64,000 nucleotides of DNA, from contig JAOCPU010000001.1 of NCBI GenBank assembly GCA_035772785.1, positions 2,914,001 through 2,978,000 on the forward strand. Direction: 5' to 3'. The number at the start of each line of letters is the position of its first letter. The first letter of the stretch is position 1. This document shows positions 57,028-64,000 of the stretch, piece after piece. The notes below the pieces were generated by a model. That model searched no databases. It saw only the letters and a list, made by a program, of their open reading frames with translations, and had not been told where the DNA came from. Position numbers and translations under genes: made by a program. Source of the stretch: Phlebiopsis flavidoalba. Lineage: Eukaryota > Basidiomycota > Agaricomycetes > Polyporales > Phanerochaetaceae.

Positions 57028-58901
57028 TCACTGGTTCCCTACCAGCGAAGAAGATGTGTGGAGGGTGTAGATGTCGGCGAATGACGACACACGCGAGGGC
57101 ATTTCGGGCCGCCTCGGCTTTTTCTCTACAATCCACTGCCCGTCAACTTGCTTGTAGTTTGCCAACGCTCGATCGTCAACATAGCGGAACTGCAAGTCGG
57201 ACCAGTCGATCTCTGGGATGTGCAAACGCGCGAGGTCTGACATAAACGCGTCGATGTCGGTTTTTCCGGAGGCGTCGAGGGGTGCCAATGAGGCCTATCT
57301 GTCTCAACGAAGAGCCTAATTCGGCGAGCACTCGGCAGTAGGGGATCAGCCCTTCCAGCTCGGACAGCTTGGGCATCCGCTCCCGCCACCTTGACTCTGG
57401 CGTCAATGTCCAGCGTCTCAAGATTTGACGCCGAGGCGCTGTCACGGAAAACTTTCGTTGGTCCGTTCGGAGAGTATCTCGAAAGGATGGGATGGAAACC
57501 GAACGAGAGACAGGCGCGAGATGGTGGGAAGGACAACGCCGATAGAACGATGTCATTTGAAAAAAGTTTGTGCGGTTGCGCTTGTAAATCGTTGATTGTC
57601 AACTTCCGGGATCTGCAGGATGAGGTGTCGGAGGGAGGTGTGTTGGGGGTACAAACGTGGCGCAGGTCGCGCTTAGTATGGTCCGATGGCTAACATCGCG
57701 CGCGACATGCGGGACTACTGGACGACTCGTATCGTGTACTCTTGGGCCGTTGTGGTGCCGCGTCCCCCACCCCACGCAAGCCCGTCAAGCAGGAGGTCGC
57801 CATCGCAGTATTGTAATCTCGTGCATGTTACGCGAACATCTCCGAAGGTATGCACGAGTCACTGAATAATGCCTCGAGCATGGAGTCGGACTCGCGATCG
57901 TAAAAAGTGTTTTCGGCATGGGTTATCTGGTCGAACGGCGACTTTGATGGCTTCGAGGATATAGACGGCATACGACAGAGGCACGCCAAGAGTGATGGAA
58001 GTAAGTTGCGGCATGCGAATGGTGCCCTCGGTGGGCCTTCTCCGTTCGTTCCATGGGTTTGGGACCTTGGCCCCAACGAGAACTCAGCGGTGACCATAGA
58101 TGGAGGTCGAGGGATCGGAGGTTAGGAGATGCACGGAAGATGTCCAAGATATCCTCGTCCTCCTCATGGTCGTTGTATGAGCGAAGCAGATACACGCTAC
58201 CAAAGCGTACTGAGAGGTGGGTAAGGTTGGAGTAAATCCATGAGTTCCATGGGAATCGGCCGTAATTGAGCGTCAGGTTCCGCAAATGTGGGAGGCTTTC
58301 GAATTTGTTGGTGGATAGTATACCACCGCTTGTCATCTCTTGGCCTGGGTAAAGACCTCGCAGTTCAATATCCAGGTCCGTCAGATTAGGGAGGTTGTAG
58401 GTCGCACGGTTCCCCCCTGGAAGTCGGAACTGAGTTGGAATTGGAGGCTTAGGCTGCTCACACGGACGTTACAAATCCCGCCGTCGCGAAGTAATCCTGG
58501 CCACGCCACGACACGAGAAGGTGAGAGTAGCAGGTTGGCTCCGTTCCAAAACAGGGACCGGATGCTGCGGGGGCTGCAAGAAAGTGGAATGTGGCCCCAG
58601 AGAAGGGGGTCGTAGATCGAGGCTAAGCGCCAGTGAGTGCAAGTCCAAGAGATGGCTAACATCGTCATATAGTCGGCACCTCCTTCTCCCGAAATGCCCC
58701 CCCCATAAGAAATACGGTCTGCAATATCTCGAGTGGTAGCTCATAGATCCAGACATGCGAATTTCTGGCCTTTCGGACTCGGCGAGAGGCGATCGCGAGG
58801 TTTCGTGACAGCCGCTCTATCATCGCGAGCTCTTCGTCGTATGCGGTGAGGGGATCATCTTCATCTTTCCCTATATTGGAGCTATGGTTCAAATGGCGCA
58901 A
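57028..58901 (-). CDS. F-box/LRR-like protein H
   Basis: The start is at 58901 (MRHLNHSSNIGKDED), then an F-box of a different type from A-G: VWIYELPLEILQTVF (about 58755-58711), followed by WTCTHWRLASIYDPLLWGHI (58650-58590). Next come SIRSLFWNGANLLLSPS and leucine-rich segments, for example LPHLRNLTLNYGRFPWNSWI (about 58290-58232), LTHLSVRFGSVYLL and SPNLRSLDLHLWSP (about 58125-58085). The C-terminus ends near DIYTLHTSSSLVGNQ (57028). This is the common agaricomycete pattern of an F-box followed by degenerate leucine-rich repeats, presumably another SCF adaptor. Frame changes lie near the C8 run at 58696, at about 58670 and after 58385. It sits between the peroxidase and its truncated copy, in opposite orientation. 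Confidence 0.6.
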
Positions 58902-58909
58902 TCAGACAA

Positions 58910-59870
58910 GAGAGCCAAGGTTTGGGGATGAGCCATACCAGACTTGCTCGGACCAAAACGATTCCACGTAGTGTGAGAACCGTTGAATATGTCTGGGGTA
59001 GTTCGCATTGTTTTTCTCCCTATATCGGGCGTGCTCTCGGGGGAAGGATGAAGCGACTCAGTCGGCCAGTGGAGTCAAAAGGAACGCCACATACTTTATA
59101 AAGTGCCTCGAACGGAGGCAAGGCCAATCCGCGATGGGGGTAGACGGTGAGAGACAGCATGGAGCAAGGACGGCTTTCCCCGCATGAAGCGCGGACCGGT
59201 CTCCGACATCTTGATCCATGATGCTAGGGGCCACTTTACCGACTGTTTTCATTTCGGATGATATAAGAATCTGTCTCTGGCTCAACTCAATGTTGATGCC
59301 ACAGCACATGTGCCCTTCCTGGCGACCAGGCGTCGTCACGGGTTGACTTTGACGGCTGGAGGTAAGTTTGCAGAATTATCCCAAAAATAAGCCACGCACG
59401 GATCGGCATACACCCCCAGTGCCAATACTGCGTTATGACTGAACAGCTTCCGCACACCTGGCGTTGCATGGTCGGCTCAAGCTGTATAGTAGACGTGTGA
59501 GCATGATCCAAAGTTTATCATGTGACTTCCCCGGCGACATGGCGGAAAAGAGAAAGCAGCTGACCTGTTGACCCGACTCAATTGGGCTATTTGTATCGAA
59601 GTCGTGTTACGGTCATGGTGGGTTCCAAGCACGATCGAAGTCAAGCAGGTTTCGAGGTGGATCAAGTGCGGGAAGACTCGGCAGGTGTGGGCATCAACAC
59701 GCGCCACAACACGCCATCAGTTTCTTGATTTAGTAGACCGGGTTCGAGTCGCGCGTGTTGACCGTGTTTTCCCATGTTTCTCCACCTCAATCAGAAATTC
59801 ACGATGTTTGACACGGCATCTTTCGTGTCAATCTTGATACAGCGGAACCTAATAGTATCTCTGGTGACTC
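58910..59870. other. No gene recognised
   Basis: Short minus-strand frames (59058-59339, 59287-59511, 59477-59707) show no known motif. This is where the missing 5' half of the second peroxidase copy would be expected, but no match to peroxidase exons 1-4 was seen. Confidence 0.4.
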
Positions 59871-59874
59871 ACAT

Positions 59875-61005
59875 GCAATGCTTAGTCGTCCTACTAACGG
59901 CATTGACGACTCCGTGAACAGCCTCATCTCGTTCCTCGGGAAACACAATGTATCCGCGGGTGACCTTGTCTAGCTCGCCGGTGTTATCGCACTCACCAAC
60001 TGCCCGGTAATGTCACTGTGTTGTCGATTCTGTGAAGCAACATGACTGATTCGGTATTTTGGAGTTGCACCGGCTCAGCTCGAATTAACCCTGGCAGGTC
60101 GTCCAAACCAGACCACCTCTCCGCTCAATTCCGCCACGACCGCTTGACATATCCGAGAGCGCGCAGTCGAGCAGCGCATATAGACCCACCCGCTCCACGC
60201 CGGATGCTTTGACACGAGTTAATTTTCTCTCCTTTCACAATAGTTAGTTGCCCAACTTGCCCCTCTGGCACTCGCCACGCCGTTGCTACGTGCAACTGCT
60301 ATAAAGGTCCGGCATTCCTAACCCATACGATTGCCCGCTCCCGCTTGGACTAGGTTAAATTCTATGCATTATCGTACCTTACATTTATGCCGAACATACC
60401 TCACTTTTACAAATTTACTAGAACGCCTTTCACTTTATAGACGACAAAAAACCAAAATCAAATCTTTCCTCGAAGTTTCTCACTGAAGGGCACCGGCTTC
60501 CCTGGGACGGACAACAACACTGGGGAAGTAGCCTCACCTCTCCCCATCGGCAGCGGAACAGATGTTGGAGAGATGCGTCTGCAGTGAGATTTCGCTCCCT
60601 GGCCCGACGACGAAACGTACGTCCTGCTTAACTGGCAGGGCTCTGACTTTGTCGACCCAACAAGAGTTCATGGCTGCCTCATTTAAGGCTGCTGTCTCTC
60701 CAAGCTCTCAGTCTTGGGGCACAACCGCTAAACGTTCTGGTAAACTGGCTCCGAAGTCATACCTTCTCCCAAGCCGCAGTCAACGCCTCTGCGTCCTTCC
60801 CAGCCACTACCGGGCCCCAATGATCCTCCAACTTGTACCACCACCAAATCGGAGTTCCCATCTCTGTCCCCGTTGACGGTGAGTTCTACCTCCGCTGCGT
60901 ATCAAGCGATGAAGACTAGAGGGCCGTTCGTAGCTGGCGCTCAACAGACCCTCATACCTCATTGCTCCGATGGTTCTATGCGACTGCACTACCGTGCTAG
61001 TTCAG
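59875..61005 (+). pseudogene. Truncated second peroxidase copy (exons 5-8 only)
   Basis: Peptides match the upstream peroxidase in order. NGIDDSVNSLISFLGKHNVS and AGDLV, then an in-frame stop and ALTNCP lie at 59898-60006. AQLELTLAGRPNQT is at about 60077-60118, then a gap of about 310 bp with no similarity. [20 protein letters not shown] and [12 protein letters not shown], then a stop, lie at about 60477-60585. [14 protein letters not shown] is at about 60661-60702, and [16 protein letters not shown] at about 60934-60980. Introns sit at matching places (GTAATG after the NCP codons at about 60006, and GTGAGT...CGTAG before AGAQQ). Exons 1-4, with the distal His/Arg and two Mn ligands, are missing, and the proximal-His exon is lost in the gap. 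The missing exons and more than one stop make this a real pseudogene and not only a read-error product. Confidence 0.75.
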
Positions 61006-61009
61006 CGGC

Positions 61010-62850
61010 CCTGCCTAGGCCGACCATGTTCTTATGGAAACGAGCGTGTAGGGTTTCAACATGACAAGTAGCAGTTTTGTGTTTTTAATGACCACGGCCT
61101 TCTCTTTAAGGATGCTCAACACACAAATGTCGCAATGATGGCATATGCTTACTTTCTACGATTGTATTCTGACAAAAACGTGAGGATACAATATCAATCT
61201 TCGGTGGATTCTACGGCTTCGGTTTCAGACAGGATTTTGCGTACACCATCATCCTCCCCGGTCCTCGAGTTTGTGACATGGTCTTCCTCCCGATGAGAAG
61301 CCGACGGTGGACCTTGAGAGATCGACCGGTCGCATTCAAACGACAAAAGTCACGGGGTTCTTCAGACGAGCAATGAATACACTGTCAATGCTACTCCCGC
61401 GACGACTTCGACGAGGATCGCAAGATAGATTCGAAGAAAAGAAGACGCAAAGTACCCACGCGTGGCAGTATTTGAACCAAAGCAGTGGCATTGGGGCGTC
61501 TTGCGTCATCGTTTGAAGCGGTTCCCGGACCACGGTCGGAAGGAGAATATGCATGATCTTGACAGAGCCGCTGGGGGGCAAGTTGGACGGAGACTATCAA
61601 GCAGACGGAGCCCGGTAGACGATGCTAAGCGGACATATTCCAGCAATAGTTATCAAGAGACTCACGATTTACCTGTTGATGCGGTAGTTATCGCTCCCTG
61701 CACAAGACCTAACAAACCCACCAGTTTATCAATCACTCATCTAGGACCCTTCCAGGTAGCGCGAGCGTGCCGTGTGTATCAGTGAGACAATGGAGCCCCG
61801 CAGTGGCATGTCCAGACTCTCCACGAACGCTCGAGCGCCGAAGTGGTTTAAAATTTGCTCGTGTGCCTGACCAGCCTCATCAGTACCACTCATACCCCCA
61901 AACCAGACGCAACTCACATACCCACATCCCCCATTACATCTCTTCATTGTCATGGACGCATTCGCTTTCATTGTCGAGCACGCTACGGTGTGACCCCAGG
62001 CACTAAATCAAATTCCGGAGACCGTGGTGCCGCGAAGCACGGATGCGAGCACGTCTTCGGTACCAACCAGAGGAGGTCTTGGAACGGGACACCAATGTGT
62101 TATGCATGATCATCTGAGACCATACACCATTACTCGTGGTGAGCTAGTTCCCATCTTTGGAAACGCAACTGGGTATCCACAACGGACGACAGTTGCCCCC
62201 ACCACCAAAATCGAAAGGTTTGACATGTATCGGCCCTCCAAGAGGCATGGATCGTCTTCGAGCGCGAAGGGTGTAGAAGTGTATTTTATTGACTTATAAT
62301 CCTTTTGGCTATATGCTCCAGTGTTGCTTGTGATGTATTTTTGGGATGTTTTAATTTTGATTTAGATGTGCTGCATTATTCGTAGCCGCGGCGTACACGA
62401 TTCAGACCCCTCGAGCATATTCCGAGAGCCAAGAGCGAACGGATCTTTGAGAAAATATGAAAGTATGAATTGCGAATACTTGAGCCAGGTATCGCCGTGG
62501 TCGTGGTCAAGAAAGCGTGAAATCTGGGTGAGAAAAATGATGGAGAATAATTGAGAGGAAATGATCCTGATGCGGTCATGCATCATGATACCAAGCCATC
62601 AGCCAATCACGGCCAAAAGCGTGCTTGCGTCGACGCGCCCAAGAACGGAGACGGAAGGAGTCTGAGAGCGAAACCTCTAACCGCTTTCCTTCCACCCTGC
62701 TCCCCTCTCACATCCTTCGGCAACTCAAGTCCAACCCTAGCATACGGCTTGACTATGCAGGGGTAAGCACGCCATGACGCGGAAAATCATACGCTTCAAT
62801 GGCTTATATGCTGCGTCATCATATCTCAGGAGCCTTGTCATGATTCAGCG
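61010..62850. other. No gene recognised
   Basis: Several short plus frames, including 61307-61516 (69 codons, ending CVIV) and 61462-61785, and overlapping minus frames. None has a recognised motif or clear splice pattern. Confidence 0.4.
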
Positions 62851-62942
62851 GCAGTGAACGCACGCAGAACCTCTCAAACATCTTCGTATAGTCTCCCACG
62901 CGAGCAACCGTCTTCCGTGCAAGCTTCATCTGGTTTTCGTCA

Positions 62943-63840
62943 ATGCTATCGAAGAGTTCGTGGATTCGGAATTCGGTTCTTTCGTCGGTTCGGCGTGTGC
63001 GTACCACACTTCTCTCACAAAGTGCGCTACTTCACTCGTACCTTCCTTTGCTTAACCAGGCACTGCGCAACACACCAAACCAGGGGGTCATCACTCATAT
63101 CTTCCGTCGTCATCTCTTGTCTTCTGTTCCCTGCTATTCGCGGTTATACTCCTCGACCAAAACCGAATCCTTCGCGCTCTCCTTCAAGGTCTTCGACGCA
63201 CTCCTCACCCCCGAGGACCTTTCGAGCTACTTCTCTTTGGTCGACGACATACGTCAGATATGGGAAGGCCCGATACTTTGAACATACAGGGACGAACTCG
63301 ATTGCTCGTGCACGATGTGGGAAAGGTGGTTTATCGTTCGCCCTCGAGCGTATACTCGTCCACGACGTGAAGAAACGCACGATGCGTACACCACGCTCAG
63401 CCCCCCCAACTCGCTTGGCTTTCCACGCTCGACTTTGAACGGAGGACTGTCCGAGCAGCTAGCTGCTCACCACAAATCCCACTGCGTTCGCTCGCCGCAG
63501 GGCCGGTGCCTGGGTGTACTGAGCCCTCTTGCGTTCTGGATTACGAGGAAGACCTCTTGCTGCGCGACCAGGACGTTCTCAAGACGCTGGGTCCGTCCAA
63601 GAAACACAACTTCCCATGGGTTCACGATAACGACAGATATGGTTCTGTCTGGCCGCGACCACGGCGAAGATCCGGGAGACGCGGGGTATCCGGTGTTGAC
63701 ATATTTCTTCCCCGAGGTCGACTGTCTGTCGAACCATGTCATAATTCCTGGCTTAAACATTGTGGAAGAAGCGCCGCGGCGTCCATGCACAGCGAGACTA
63801 TCGTCTCAACACAGAGCCACAGCTACTCGCGCTAGAGGTC
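62943..63840 (+). CDS. Possible frameshifted gene, unrecognised
   Basis: Protein-like segments in successive frames: TESFALSFKVFDALLTPEDL and SYFSLVDDIRQIWEGPIL (63168-63278), SCVLDYEEDLLLRDQDVLKT with KHNFPWVHDNDRYG (about 63527-63640), and GYPVLTYFFPEVDCLSNHVI with PGLNIVEEAP (about 63688-63771). The frame changes resemble those in the recognised genes. I do not recognise a family, and part of the region is also open on the minus strand (62819-63007, DENQMKLARKTVARVGDYTK). Low confidence in both strand and limits. Confidence 0.25.
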
Positions 63841-63893
63841 AGCGGTAGTCTTATCTTTGTGCGTTTGTCATTACTCATCTTTATCTCTTAGCA

Positions 63894-63910
63894 CCCCCCC
63901 CCCCCCCCCC
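63894..63910. repeat. Pure C tract, 17 bases
   Basis: Seventeen C between CTTAGCA and GAAAAGG, the fourth such tract in the window. Confidence 0.8.
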
Positions 63911-64000
63911 GAAAAGGAATCCACACCAATACCGCATCCCTCAGTGCTTCAGCCTGCGTTCTCGTACACCGCGTACATGATCTTCCTGGTGTATTTTTTG

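Noticed and set aside
1..64000. CRISPR array or bacterial operon structure
   Set aside because: The genes have spliceosomal introns and the repeats lack regular unique spacers. The DNA is fungal nuclear.

Overview
The window is nuclear DNA of a filamentous basidiomycete, most likely a white-rot agaricomycete of the Polyporales type. The grounds are a secreted class II (lignin-modifying) peroxidase gene with many short introns, a Plavaka-type DNA transposon (a family I know from agaricomycetes), a mitochondrial YME2/RNA12 orthologue with many small introns, and a local expansion of F-box genes. Nearly every recognisable gene is broken by single-base indels, mostly an extra base in a short homopolymer, even conserved housekeeping exons. 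I read this mainly as residual long-read sequencing error. Coordinates for multi-exon genes are therefore spans, and reading frames change inside them.

Layout. 1-1.3 kb: two GC-rich hairpins and nothing coding. 1.3-28.3 kb: a nested array of diverged segmental duplications carrying four F-box genes (A-D) on the plus strand. Units 1 and 2 (about 2.24-9.78 and 9.89-17.69 kb) are head-to-tail copies. A second pair of modules (18.5-21.2 and 24.9-28.3 kb) carries copies C and D, with a third copy of the leader segment between them (22.6-24.4 kb). 28.7-32.6 kb: YME2 on the minus strand. 33-36.6 kb: poorly resolved short reading frames. 36.7-38.25 kb: F-box gene E. 38.6-41.2 kb: a 402-bp inverted-repeat element, a 731-bp hAT-like element with a perfect 8-bp target duplication, and a minisatellite. 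42.3-49.2 kb: an unrecognised coiled-coil/acidic gene and a Plavaka transposase, both minus strand. 49.5-49.9 kb: a telomere-like CCCTAAA minisatellite and a tRNA-like remnant. 50.3-53.8 kb: F-box relatives F (plus) and G (minus). 55.1-61.0 kb: a manganese peroxidase gene, an inverted F-box/LRR gene (H) and a truncated second peroxidase copy. 61-64 kb: no recognisable gene.

How it fits together. F-box proteins are substrate adaptors of SCF ubiquitin ligases. Copies A-E and G share an architecture beyond the F-box: a conserved WLHR motif after the F-box region, and in A-E and G a C-terminal segment centred on aromatic and acidic residues. Copies A-D add a small tail exon that is duplicated in B and amplified to about four units in D. 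This looks like birth-and-death evolution of an adaptor family in a transposon-rich region. The peroxidase acts outside the cell on lignin. YME2 acts at the mitochondrial inner membrane and is the only housekeeping gene seen.
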